From the NCBI GenBank assembly GCA_964573545.1, contig CAZNJQ010000012.1:1-21460 (forward strand): DNA of 21,460 nucleotides, read 5' to 3'. Origin of the DNA: CAZNJQ01 sp964573545 (GTDB lineage Bacteria > Patescibacteriota > Minisyncoccia > Phycocordibacterales > UBA2135). The position numbers were made by a program, and so were the translations under genes. Shown in pieces: positions 5,666 to 13,043 of the stretch. Positions within the stretch are counted from its first letter, which is position 1. Each line of letters opens with the position of its first letter. The notes beneath the pieces were generated by a model. The model was not told the DNA's origin. It made no database searches and saw only the letters and a list, made by a program, of their open reading frames with translations.

Positions 5666-6232
5666 CTATCGTTCGTAAAGCCCCACAATCTCTGCTTTGT
5701 CGAGCACGTGCCCGACTATCGCCTCTTCAAGCATTTCTTTGTCTGCATCGGGTGGCAACGCGAGCTCTACATCAAGTGCATAGATCTTGAAAAAATAGCG
5801 ATGCTCACCGGACGGCGGACACGGACCCCCGTATCCCGGCCTTCCGAAACTCGTTATGCCTTCCGTCGCCTTCTCCAATGGGAACCCTGAAGCGATAGTA
5901 TTGTTTGTCGCCGGTATATTCCAGGCTGTCCAATGCACCCAAAGCCCCGATGGCGCATCAGGGTCGTCGACGATAAGGGCGAGCGACTTTGTCCCCTTCG
6001 GAATGCCGGAGATTTCAAGCGGCGGATTTATATTCTCTCCATCGCATGTGTATGTTTTAGGAATCGCTCCGTTGTGTTTAAAAGCAGGACTTTTTATTTC
6101 CATATATTTAGAAGTATCCGATATGCGCACGCTCCAATCACTCCCCATTATAACACCACTCAAAAGAGCGGCAACCGCGAGAATAAATACGGCAAAGACG
6201 ACACTGCGGACAGAAAAAGGCAGCGGGGTCAT
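5666..6232 (-). CDS. YbhB/YbcL-family PEBP (Raf-kinase-inhibitor-like) protein
   Basis: This 188-aa protein has an N-terminal membrane anchor or signal (residues 10-30, VVFAVFILAVAALLSGVIMG) and then a phosphatidylethanolamine-binding fold. The hallmark segments are 'IPKTYTCDGENINPPLEISGIP', 'LALIVDDPDAPSGLWVHWTAWNIP' and 'GYGGPCPPSGEHRYFFKIYALD', which build the family's anion-binding pocket (the DPDAP and GPCPP-HRY motifs). Bacterial members are of uncertain function. The anchor puts the domain outside the cytoplasmic membrane, unlike cytosolic YbhB. Its ATG overlaps the stop of the alkyltransferase-like gene (ATGA, 4 nt), so it is the last gene of the unit that starts with the NPF peptide gene. 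Confidence 0.9.
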   Translation of the reverse strand: MTPLPFSVRSVVFAVFILAVAALLSGVIMGSDWSVRISDTSKYMEIKSPAFKHNGAIPKTYTCDGENINPPLEISGIPKGTKSLALIVDDPDAPSGLWVHWTAWNIPATNNTIASGFPLEKATEGITSFGRPGYGGPCPPSGEHRYFFKIYALDVELALPPDADKEMLEEAIVGHVLDKAEIVGLYER

Positions 6233-6498
6233 TTTTTACGTTTAAAACTCACGCCCTCTTCAGTAAGAAGAAGTATCTTCTTTTTTGCGCCTCTGTTGTA
6301 GCGCCCCGCTGTGCCATCGGATTTAATAACTCTGTGACACGGGATCCGCGGGTCGTAATTTTTTGCGAGGATATTGCCTACGGCGCGGGAAGCAAAGGGG
6401 CTTCCCGCGCGCCGCGCGACCTCGGCGTATGTGAGCGTCTTTCCGCGCGAAATACGCGCGACTATACCAAGAACACGTCGGGTAAAAACGGAACCCAT
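6229..6498 (-). CDS. One-domain MGMT-family (alkylguanine alkyltransferase-like) protein
   Basis: The 89-aa protein starting MGSVFTRRVLGIVARI is only the C-terminal DNA-binding/catalytic domain of the O6-alkylguanine alkyltransferase family. It shows the helix-turn-helix part 'GKTLTYAEVARRAGSPFASRAVGNILAKN' with the arginine finger (R38), and the active-site motif IPCHRVI with C54. 'DGTAGRYNRG' and 'KKILLLTEEG' complete the domain. Alkyltransferase-like proteins of this length often replace the cysteine with Trp or Ala; here it is kept, so direct alkyl transfer is possible. I chose the ATG at 6498 from homology; the longer frame upstream overlaps the Cys-module gene and has no similarity. It follows that gene by 22 nt. 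Confidence 0.85.
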   Translation of the reverse strand: MGSVFTRRVLGIVARISRGKTLTYAEVARRAGSPFASRAVGNILAKNYDPRIPCHRVIKSDGTAGRYNRGAKKKILLLTEEGVSFKRKK

Positions 6499-6520
6499 AC
6501 TGTTTGCGGCTATCACGCTG

Positions 6521-8635
6521 TTATCGCGCAAATGTTGAAAGGATATTCGCAAAGAATTGCGATGCACCGCTTGAAGAAGTCGGCGGAGGAGGCGGTGGCG
6601 CAGACTCAAGCGTTCCTGTCGGCGGAGGCACGAAAATCTCACCCGATGGTGGAGCAAAACTTCCCGACGGTTCACTGAAACTACCGGAAGAAGGCGGCAT
6701 TACATACGTCCCGCCGCTCCCGTCAAAACTTCCGGGTGGCGGAGGAGGCGGAGTAAAACTCCTCTCTCCGTCATATGTTCCTGCGCCCGGCATGGGCGAC
6801 ATCTGTGAATTCGGCGGAAGATACGGCATCGGCGACATTTGCCCAGAAGGAGGAGCGCCTTGCCACCCTTCGGGCGGACGCATAAATCCGTTTTCGCCTC
6901 CTCCTGCATTTCCGGGACTACCCGGAGCAAAGCCACCTTCCGGAGGCATCATTCTCGGCCCCCCTTCTCCGCCAGTCGGTGCTCTAAAAAATCCTCCTCC
7001 AAAACCAGGCATTGGCGCTCCATCGCGCGGCCCCTGAAATTGCGGAGGCGTGGGGAATGTGCCCTCTCGCGGCGGCATCTGCCCAGTCTCTCCTTCTGGC
7101 CTACCTCCCGATTGTCCTCCAAAATTCTGTGGCGGCATCATGGGAATTTCTCCGCGCTCAAACTGGTCTCTCATTTGATTGAACTGTTCGAAGCGCGATT
7201 TGAATTGTTCCTCGACTTGGCTCCGAAATTCGGGCGGTATGTTTTCAAAACCGGGCGGAAATCCCCCTTCGGCACCCGGACCGAATCCTTGCGGCGGCCC
7301 GAATCTCTCCGGACCTTGCGCCGGACCGAATTTTTCTATTTCAATGAACTGACGAAGGGATTGCTCCGCTTCTTCTGGTTTCAGAAATCCTTCATTTACG
7401 GCGAACGCCGCACATTCATCAAAGTGCGATGTGTCGGAGCAATACGCACGACACTCTTCTTCACCACGGCAACCGCCGGGACCTCCCTGTGTTTTCACTT
7501 TCTCGTCAATCGCTTTGAATTTTTCTATCCGCTCAAGCTCCTGCGGAGGCAAGAGATTGTTTTTCTTTGCGAACTCGAAACATTCGTTTCTGTGCGCGGG
7601 GTCATTACAGAACGCTTCACACTCTCTTCCGCGGCAGCCGCCTGGCCCTCCCTGCTCCGCCGCTCTCACGAACTTCTGCGCCTGTTCAAACTCTTCCTCG
7701 CCGATAAATCCCTGCTCGCGTGCGAATTGGAGACACTCGCGCTCGTGCCCCGGCGCGTTGCAGTATGTTTCACATTCGCGGCCACGGCACCCTCCGGGGC
7801 CTTCCGCATTCATTGCTTTTTTAAACTTCTCGGCATCCGCGGAATTCATAAGCCCGTGCTCAACCGCAAAATTGAAACACGTTTCCGAGTTTGCGGGATT
7901 ATTACAGAACGACTCACACTCGTTGAAATCCTTGCATCCTCCGGGACCTCCCTGCGCTTTCAAAACTTCTTCCGCTTTTGCTTTATCAATTCCGGGCTCA
8001 CCGGGCCTGCCTGCGCCGGCAGGGCCGCGCGGTCCCCTTTGCGGAGAAAATTCTCCCGGACGCGGAATACCGGACGCACCACCCGCGAGGAATTCTTTTG
8101 CCTGCTCCGCCTCTGTGGATGTCATGAATCCTTTTGAAACAGCGAAGTCTATGCAGATATTCTGATTTGCAGGATTTTTACAAAACTCATCGCACTCCTT
8201 GGGTCCGCGGCAGCCGCCGGGGCCTCCTTCATCCCTGTGGCTCCGTATCTTCGCCGCCTCGTCAGAAGAAATAACACCTTCCTTCACACCGAAATTAAGA
8301 CATTCATCAATATGCTCGTCAGAATCGCAGTATGCGCGGCACTCGCTGTCACTCCGGCAGCCGCCGGGACCTCCCTGCGGCGGCACAGAAGCACGCTCTT
8401 CTGTAGCGACACTGATACCATGTCCTTCCGCCCATGCGACACAGGCGTCTTTGTTTGTGCTATCGTCGCAAAACGCCTTGCATTCGCTCATCGAGGAGCA
8501 GTTTCCCAACTCCGGAATTGGAAATGTGACATCAGACGGATTCTGCGCGTACGCGATACCGGTAAAAAATATAAAAAACGCGAAAAGCACCAGTCCGGCA
8601 TACACCAGTACGGGATTTTTAAGAGTATGTGTCAT
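6521..8635 (-). CDS. Secreted protein with seven four-cysteine modules and Pro/Gly tail
   Basis: I do not know a named family. The 704-aa protein has a signal peptide (residues 1-30, ending GIAYA). It then has seven modules with the pattern C-x(4,5)-C-x3-C-x8-C followed by 'xxFAxxxG', six of them introduced by GPGGC. The module cysteine sets begin at C46, C93, C142, C234, C283, C334 and C389 and end at C408: 28 cysteines in all. Modules are joined by short acidic helices (for example EEEFEQAQKFVRAAEQ). A collagen-like Gly-X-Y stretch (201-215) separates modules 3 and 4. From about residue 437 to the end lies a low-complexity tail rich in Pro, Gly, Phe and Met. No LPXTG motif or C-terminal membrane anchor is seen. 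The pairing of cysteines suggests two disulfides per module outside the cell (inference). It begins 2 nt after the NPF peptide gene. Confidence 0.85.
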   Translation of the reverse strand: MTHTLKNPVLVYAGLVLFAFFIFFTGIAYAQNPSDVTFPIPELGNCSSMSECKAFCDDSTNKDACVAWAEGHGISVATEERASVPPQGGPGGCRSDSECRAYCDSDEHIDECLNFGVKEGVISSDEAAKIRSHRDEGGPGGCRGPKECDEFCKNPANQNICIDFAVSKGFMTSTEAEQAKEFLAGGASGIPRPGEFSPQRGPRGPAGAGRPGEPGIDKAKAEEVLKAQGGPGGCKDFNECESFCNNPANSETCFNFAVEHGLMNSADAEKFKKAMNAEGPGGCRGRECETYCNAPGHERECLQFAREQGFIGEEEFEQAQKFVRAAEQGGPGGCRGRECEAFCNDPAHRNECFEFAKKNNLLPPQELERIEKFKAIDEKVKTQGGPGGCRGEEECRAYCSDTSHFDECAAFAVNEGFLKPEEAEQSLRQFIEIEKFGPAQGPERFGPPQGFGPGAEGGFPPGFENIPPEFRSQVEEQFKSRFEQFNQMRDQFERGEIPMMPPQNFGGQSGGRPEGETGQMPPREGTFPTPPQFQGPRDGAPMPGFGGGFFRAPTGGEGGPRMMPPEGGFAPGSPGNAGGGENGFMRPPEGWQGAPPSGQMSPMPYLPPNSQMSPMPGAGTYDGERSFTPPPPPPGSFDGSGGTYVMPPSSGSFSEPSGSFAPPSGEIFVPPPTGTLESAPPPPPPTSSSGASQFFANILSTFAR
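7412..8500 (-). repeat. Region coding the seven Cys modules
   Basis: DNA repeats coding GGPGGCRG recur at irregular distances of about 140-280 bp, giving similar but non-identical units. The pattern is protein repeat divergence, with many third-position changes, not a recent tandem duplication. Confidence 0.8.
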
Positions 8636-8637
8636 GG

Positions 8638-8898
8638 TTATTGCTGAAACGGATTAACGCTCTCAAACGGGTTTTTATATCCTTCTTCAAACGGATTCAC
8701 CGTCTCGCCGAAAGGATTGGCTTTTTTTGCGATCTCTTCCTGCGCGGCTTTCTTCTCCGCTTCTACCGCCGCCTGCTGTTCCGCGAGAAGGTCGCTCTTA
8801 CCCTTTGAGTAACCGAAGAAAAAGCCTCCTGAGGCTCCTGCGATAAGCGCAACGATGGCCGCGATTATAAGTATGTTTTTGTTTCCCTCTTCCATCAT
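8638..8898 (-). CDS. 86-aa membrane-anchored peptide with four NPF motifs
   Basis: The protein has one transmembrane helix (residues 8-28, ILIIAAIVALIAGASGGFFFG), then a basic stop-transfer (YSKGK), an alanine/glutamate-rich coiled coil (about 36-60), and a tail in which NPF occurs four times (NPFGETVNPFEEG, then NPFESVNPFQQ). I recognise no characterised family. The gene ends 2 nt before the Cys-module gene, so the two are almost surely co-expressed. The predicted topology depends on the positive-inside rule: the N-terminus is acidic and the residues after the helix are basic, which would place the NPF tail in the cytosol, while the Cys protein is exported. A direct contact would then need the opposite topology, so the partnership is uncertain. 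Confidence 0.8.
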   Translation of the reverse strand: MMEEGNKNILIIAAIVALIAGASGGFFFGYSKGKSDLLAEQQAAVEAEKKAAQEEIAKKANPFGETVNPFEEGYKNPFESVNPFQQ

Positions 8899-9032
8899 AT
8901 GATGTATATTCCGCAGGGTATCCTGGAATACCAGGCGGTAAATGAATTAGTGATAATGTATACGCTAAGTATACTACCGTGGGGCAAGAAACGGAAAGTG
9001 GGCGCAGCTGACGGAGAACACATGCTTCTAAT
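8899..9032 (-). promoter_or_regulatory. Leader/promoter region of the NPF-Cys module unit
   Basis: This 134-nt spacer after mnmA contains two -10-like boxes on the minus strand (TATACT and TATACA), within a dyad of two GTATAC palindromes 5 nt apart (8957-8973). A 10-bp inverted repeat pairs AATGAATTAG (8941-8950) with CTAATTCATT just beyond the mnmA stop. No -35 is convincing. The dyad could be an operator. Confidence 0.4.
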
Positions 9033-10136
9033 TCATTGTATGATTCCCCCGCCCAAACATTCGTCGCCGCCTGCACCGAGTGAAGCCGAGGTGTCATAGA
9101 GCACCAGTGATTGCCCCGAGCTCACCGCCCGCTGCGGCTTTTTGAATACAGCGATAAATTTTGCGTTGCGCATTTTGATTTTTACATCTTGAAGCGGCTG
9201 CCGATACCGTGTGCGTGCCGCATATACCTTCGAAGGCCGCGGCGCAGTGCCCGAAATCCAATTCACACCCTGAAGGGTGACTTCTTTTACGAGCCCATGC
9301 TCGCCCCTGCCGTGCGGAGAAACGGTAATCGTGTTTTTTTTCACGTCCTTTGCAACAACATAGAGTGGTTTGTCGCGAGGTGTCTTCTTTGTGACCGTGA
9401 ATCCATGCCGCTGTCCGATAGTCAAAAACATCGCTCCATCGTGCCGACCGATTACATCGCCTTTCTCGTTTAAAACGTCGCCCGTTTTTTTTCGCATGTA
9501 GTGTTTCAAAAATTCTTTCATGTCGAGCTGGCCAACGAAGCAAAGCCCTTGGCTCTCCTGCCGCTCCGCGTTCGGAAGTCCGAATTTTTTCGCGAGCTTC
9601 CGCACCTTCGGTTTTTCATAGTCCCCGACAGGAAACAGCACGTGCTTTAACTGCCCTTGTGCCAGTGTCCACAAAAAATAACTCTGGTCTTTGTTTTTGT
9701 CCTTCCCCGCTAAAAGTTTAATATTTTGCGTTTTGCGTTTTGCGTTTTGCGTTCTCGCATAGTGCCCCGTCGCTATCATATCTGCCCCCATACCGAGCGC
9801 CTTCTTTAAAAATACTCCGAACTTTATCTCTTTGTTGCACATGACGTCGGGATTCGGCGTCCGGCCCGCTTTATATTCCGAAATCATGTAATCAATGACT
9901 TCTTTCTTGTATTCTTTTTCAAAATCAAACACGCGGAACGGAATGCCCACGTGCGCCGCTGCGCGCATTGCCTCTTTCTTGTCATCGCCCCTCGTGCATT
10001 CCAAAAAATCAGGCTGCCATACCTTTATAAAGACGCCTGTAACGTCATACCCCTGTTTTTTAAGAAGCGCCGCGGAAACGGACGAATCAACGCCGCCGGA
10101 CATCGCCATGAACACTTTTGTACGCGTCTTTTTCAT
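9033..10136 (-). CDS. mnmA: tRNA-uridine 2-sulfurtransferase
   Basis: This 367-aa protein matches MnmA, which adds sulfur at C2 of the wobble uridine in tRNA-Lys, -Glu and -Gln. It shows the PP-loop SGGVDSS (13-19), the catalytic cysteine in 'NPDVMCNKEIKF' (C100), 'ATGHYAR' (122-128), 'DKNKDQSYFLW' (146-156) and the persulfide cysteine in 'ESQGLCFVG' (C199). The C-terminal 'LGGGIIQ' is typical. In the loop between ATGHYAR and LLAGKDKNKDQ, the residues TQNAKRKTQN are coded by a 4x7-bp tandem repeat. The ATG follows a purine-rich GAGGG. A possible promoter has TATAAC close upstream. It diverges from the two-TM protein gene. Confidence 0.95.
   Translation of the reverse strand: MKKTRTKVFMAMSGGVDSSVSAALLKKQGYDVTGVFIKVWQPDFLECTRGDDKKEAMRAAAHVGIPFRVFDFEKEYKKEVIDYMISEYKAGRTPNPDVMCNKEIKFGVFLKKALGMGADMIATGHYARTQNAKRKTQNIKLLAGKDKNKDQSYFLWTLAQGQLKHVLFPVGDYEKPKVRKLAKKFGLPNAERQESQGLCFVGQLDMKEFLKHYMRKKTGDVLNEKGDVIGRHDGAMFLTIGQRHGFTVTKKTPRDKPLYVVAKDVKKNTITVSPHGRGEHGLVKEVTLQGVNWISGTAPRPSKVYAARTRYRQPLQDVKIKMRNAKFIAVFKKPQRAVSSGQSLVLYDTSASLGAGGDECLGGGIIQ
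9724..9751. repeat. Heptanucleotide tandem repeat (TTTTGCG x4) inside mnmA
   Basis: Four perfect copies of TTTTGCG (plus-strand reading) run from 9724 to 9751, inside the mnmA reading frame. The unit length is not a multiple of three, so gain or loss of one copy would shift the frame. Confidence 0.95.
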
Positions 10137-10210
10137 ACCCTCTGTTATAACACAACCACGACACGATGAAAGACAAAGCCCGGCGTCGAAGCTTCAGCGC
10201 CAGATTTTTG

Positions 10211-10239
10211 TTGACACGTCGAGCCTGGGGACGTATACA
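10211..10239 (+). promoter_or_regulatory. Near-consensus promoter of the two-TM protein gene
   Basis: TTGACA at 10211-10216, 17-nt spacer, TATACA at 10234-10239. The start codon lies about 26 nt after the expected transcription start. Confidence 0.8.
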
Positions 10240-10271
10240 GTGATAAGAGGTATCCACGAGAAAACACCGCA

Positions 10272-10616
10272 ATGTGGCAGAGATTCAAAGAACTCTTGCT
10301 TTGGAAGCCGCCTGTGCGCGTAAACATTTCGACCCTCACCAAAGACAAGCGGAGGTCATTTGAGACCGACGAAGAATATGGGCAGTTCCTGGATACGATC
10401 TCGCGCCACATAAAGCGGGCGACTATCTCCCTCTTCGCGTCTTTGTTCGCAGGATCTGGACTTGTTGCGGTAGGGTTCATGCACCTCGTGGGTCGCGGCG
10501 CTCAGGAGTTCCCGTGGACATTGACCATTATTCTGGTAGCGGTGTGGCTTATCGAGCGGTGTGCGGCAAGCAAAGAACTGCAGGCAGTGCACCGCCTTCT
10601 GGATATCAAGATATAG
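10272..10616 (+). CDS. 114-aa protein with two transmembrane segments
   Basis: I recognise no family. The N-terminal half is soluble and basic (WKPPVRVNISTLTKDKRRSF...), ending in an amphipathic stretch. Two hydrophobic helices follow: about residues 51-73 (ATISLFASLFAGSGLVAVGFM) and 82-97 (WTLTIILVAVWLIERC). A short cytosolic tail (ASKELQAVHRLLDIKI) ends the protein. The gene is a stand-alone unit with a near-consensus promoter and an intrinsic terminator right after the stop, which supports it as real despite the lack of a clear Shine-Dalgarno site. Confidence 0.75.
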   Translation: MWQRFKELLLWKPPVRVNISTLTKDKRRSFETDEEYGQFLDTISRHIKRATISLFASLFAGSGLVAVGFMHLVGRGAQEFPWTLTIILVAVWLIERCAASKELQAVHRLLDIKI

Positions 10617-10623
10617 TCTTACA

Positions 10624-10653
10624 ACAGCATGGCTCTCGCGCCTGCTGTTTTTG
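10624..10653 (+). terminator. Intrinsic terminator of the two-TM protein gene
   Basis: Stem ACAGCA-(T)-GGC / GCC-TGCTGT with a TCTCGC loop, followed by TTTTGTTT. It lies between the convergent ends of this gene and mltG. Confidence 0.8.
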
Positions 10654-10654
10654 T

Positions 10655-11668
10655 TTATCGCGAAAGATATCGCGCTTTATTTGCCACATGCTCGGCATGG
10701 GTTTTCGCATAGTGCATAACCCCGTCCTTGTCAGAGAGGTAATACAAATAGGGCGACTCTTTTGGATGTACGGCTGCAAGGATAGCATCAAGCCCCGGGT
10801 TTGCGATAGGACCCGGAGGAAGCCCTTTGTATTTGTATGTGTTGTATGGGGAATCGATCTGCAAGTCTTCCAGTGTTAGTTCATAGGTGTTCTTCCCGCT
10901 TATGTACGGAAAGACTGCGTCAACCTGGAGCGGCATATCGATTGAAAGCCGCTTCCACAGAATACCGGCGATCATCCGTCTGGTTTCCGTCGTGCGCGCC
11001 TCTCGTTCCAAAATCGACGCCATACTAATGATGTCGCGATACGGTTTGCCGAATGCAACCATATCGCCCTGTATCATTTCTATTTTGTTTTCGAAATTAT
11101 CGCGCATCGCTTTATATATCTCCGGCGCTTCCGCGTTCGGAAGGAATCGATATGTATCGGGGAACAAGTATCCTTCTTCACCATGCGCGAGTCTTAAGAA
11201 CACATCTTCATCGAATCGGGGAAATTGTTTGCTGTACGCCGCCGCTATCTCCCTCACTGTATATCCTTCGGGAATGAGGATTTTTACGTGAGTCAGCATA
11301 AACTCCCCTCTTACGAGACGACGCGCTGTCCCGAATACATTTTGTTTTCGCGGAAGATAATAATCTCCCGACAAAACTCCTTTCTCTCCGGCGCGCACAA
11401 TGACTATGGCCTCAAAAAGAAGCCTTGATGAGATGACCGAACGCTCTTTAAGAAGCGCAGATATGTCTTTGAGAGTCGCGCCGTCCGGGATGGTAATGGT
11501 TTCCCCTTTGGGGAATTGCCGGGGCGGAGCCGCAACCACCAAATATGCCGACACAGAAAGTACGGCGAATAAAACCACCACCCAGAATACCCGGGGTCTG
11601 GTCTGTAAAAAAGAGCGCACGCGCGCCCCATACGAAGCGTAGGGGTGTTCGTTGTCCATAAGTCGCAT
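10655..11668 (-). CDS. mltG: Endolytic murein transglycosylase
   Basis: This 337-aa protein matches MltG (YceG), the membrane-anchored lytic transglycosylase that cuts nascent glycan strands and helps set their length. It has a transmembrane anchor (residues 27-46), a LysM-like domain ('ITIPDGATLKDISALLKERSVI', about 57-80), and the catalytic domain with GYLFPDTYRF (166-175), 'ASILEREA' with catalytic E221, 'PLQVDAVFPY' and 'DSPYNTYKYKGLPPGPIANPG'. Length is normal. Its ATG overlaps the upstream stop by one base (TAATG), so it is translated with the upstream gene. Confidence 0.95.
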   Translation of the reverse strand: MRLMDNEHPYASYGARVRSFLQTRPRVFWVVVLFAVLSVSAYLVVAAPPRQFPKGETITIPDGATLKDISALLKERSVISSRLLFEAIVIVRAGEKGVLSGDYYLPRKQNVFGTARRLVRGEFMLTHVKILIPEGYTVREIAAAYSKQFPRFDEDVFLRLAHGEEGYLFPDTYRFLPNAEAPEIYKAMRDNFENKIEMIQGDMVAFGKPYRDIISMASILEREARTTETRRMIAGILWKRLSIDMPLQVDAVFPYISGKNTYELTLEDLQIDSPYNTYKYKGLPPGPIANPGLDAILAAVHPKESPYLYYLSDKDGVMHYAKTHAEHVANKARYLSR

Positions 11669-12936
11669 TATAAAGGCAAATTCGGCGGCGGCTCTGCTTT
11701 CTTTGATTCGATACGCTTGAATGTCGGCGTCTCCGCCACGCGCCCGGGGAAGTGAAAGATCGTCGCCAACTCCTCAATGTTCAAGACGAACGGCTTGCGT
11801 TCATACGGCGGGAAATACCACGAGCGGTGGCGATAGGCGTCAAAGAGCTTCCATTTGAGCTCCTCGACAAGCGCCCCGCGGAACGAAAATGGTTTTACAT
11901 CCGACCGCAAACCGACATAATTCTGCCACGGAAAATCAGACTGCGTGACCCGCTGGGGTATGATGGAGTTCAGATCATTCGAGCCATATTGCCTGAGAGA
12001 ACCTAAAAGTCCCGGAATGTTGAGCCCGTTAAACGATTCTTCTTTGGCGAGATAAAATGCCCGCATGCCGCAATCAAATCCGATTTTCGATATGTTCCGT
12101 TCTATCGCTTTTATCGCATTCCGGTCCCCTTCGGTCAGGTTTGAGAATCGATAATCCTCTCCATCCTCCGGTGGAGGCCCGGAGCGCTCTTTCGCCTGCT
12201 TCATGATATCCTCGATCGTTTTCTTTCCCTCGTCCTGCCATGCCGTCTTCCAGTGGGACGTCGGGTCTTTCTTGCCCTTGTTCGCACGCACAAGGATCTG
12301 GAACCACACCTGTTCGTTCCGTCCGATGCTTCCCATATATTCAAGCATCGGTGTTATTGGATCGATTTTGTATTCTTCTTTCGGGTCCTTGTCGAGATTG
12401 TAGTCGACATAGGTCTTGATTGGGTATGGGTCGCCCTTCGCAAGCTTGAATTCCGATCCCCAGAGCACCCAGCCGGAGCCGGTCTTCGCGTACGGAACAT
12501 CCGCAGTATAATCCGGAACTTCGTACACCTCCGCTGTCGGATACTGCGAGTAGATGCGTGATTCTACCGATTGCTTAAATCCTTTTCGTGTCCATATAAA
12601 AAATCGTATGTTCCCTTCAATCGAGACGATTTCCAGAGAAAACCATGCGCGAACCTTCCCTAAAATATACCGGTCGTACCATGTACTTTCCCCGAAAGTG
12701 ACATAGACTCCTTGGAGCACGAGCTCCATGGCAAGCGGCGATTTAAAGACATCTTTGGGTACTTTTATCTCAAGAAGCGCATATTCCTGTTTTGAAAGGA
12801 AGAGCGCCCGTCGGTATGAGACCCACATATCCCAGAAAATAAAACCGAGCCCGACAGGCAACCAAAAAGGCGCGAGTTCAAAGGCTCGTTCAAAAAGCAT
12901 TAGCAGGCTCTCTCGTATGAATTCAACAACAAGCAC
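11668..12936 (-). CDS. Membrane-anchored protein like the N-terminal part of CPR conjugation-type ATPases
   Basis: The 422-aa protein has an N-terminal membrane segment (about 21-37, APFWLPVGLGFIFWDMW) and a long soluble domain. The passages 'LLEIKVPKDVFKSPLAMELVL', 'SLEIVSIEGNIRFFIWT', 'YSQYPTAEVYEVPDYT' and 'EELATIFHFPGRVAETPTF' recall the region that precedes the HerA/VirD4-like ATPase in many Patescibacteria proteins. Here the frame stops right at 'KAEPPPNLPL', where the ATPase would begin in the fused form. There is no Walker A motif, so it cannot hydrolyse ATP. The family link is from memory and needs a profile search. It overlaps mltG by 1 nt, suggesting an envelope role. Confidence 0.7.
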   Translation of the reverse strand: MLVVEFIRESLLMLFERAFELAPFWLPVGLGFIFWDMWVSYRRALFLSKQEYALLEIKVPKDVFKSPLAMELVLQGVYVTFGESTWYDRYILGKVRAWFSLEIVSIEGNIRFFIWTRKGFKQSVESRIYSQYPTAEVYEVPDYTADVPYAKTGSGWVLWGSEFKLAKGDPYPIKTYVDYNLDKDPKEEYKIDPITPMLEYMGSIGRNEQVWFQILVRANKGKKDPTSHWKTAWQDEGKKTIEDIMKQAKERSGPPPEDGEDYRFSNLTEGDRNAIKAIERNISKIGFDCGMRAFYLAKEESFNGLNIPGLLGSLRQYGSNDLNSIIPQRVTQSDFPWQNYVGLRSDVKPFSFRGALVEELKWKLFDAYRHRSWYFPPYERKPFVLNIEELATIFHFPGRVAETPTFKRIESKKAEPPPNLPL

Positions 12937-12999
12937 CTATTAATCATACAATACACGCTCCCCGCGGCAAAGATTGCAAAAACCGGGCAGTTATGGCAT

Positions 13000-13040
13000 C
13001 CAAACATAAAACCGCCCTTGTGGGGCGGTTTTATGTTTGG
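13000..13040. terminator. Bidirectional hairpin terminator
   Basis: A long near-perfect stem of about 17 bp has arms CCAAACATAAAACCGCCC and GGGCGGTTTTATGTTTGG. The GC core GGGCGG is followed by TTTT on either strand. It lies 4 nt after the stop of the sigma-region-4 protein gene. Confidence 0.8.
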
Positions 13041-13043
13041 AGG

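Noticed and set aside
6499..6675. N-terminal extension of the alkyltransferase-like protein
   Set aside because: The extra 59 codons overlap the Cys-module gene in another frame and show Arg/Leu-rich shadow composition with no homology.
6839..8137. Long plus-strand open frames (up to 432 codons) opposite the Cys-module gene
   Set aside because: They are antisense shadows of a repetitive G/C-rich gene. The minus-strand frame has a signal peptide, a strict Cys pattern and operon context; the plus frames have no recognisable domains.
7412..8500. CRISPR-like array (similar units repeated at intervals)
   Set aside because: Unit spacing varies by more than 100 bp, repeats are diverged at third codon positions, and they encode a regular protein module.
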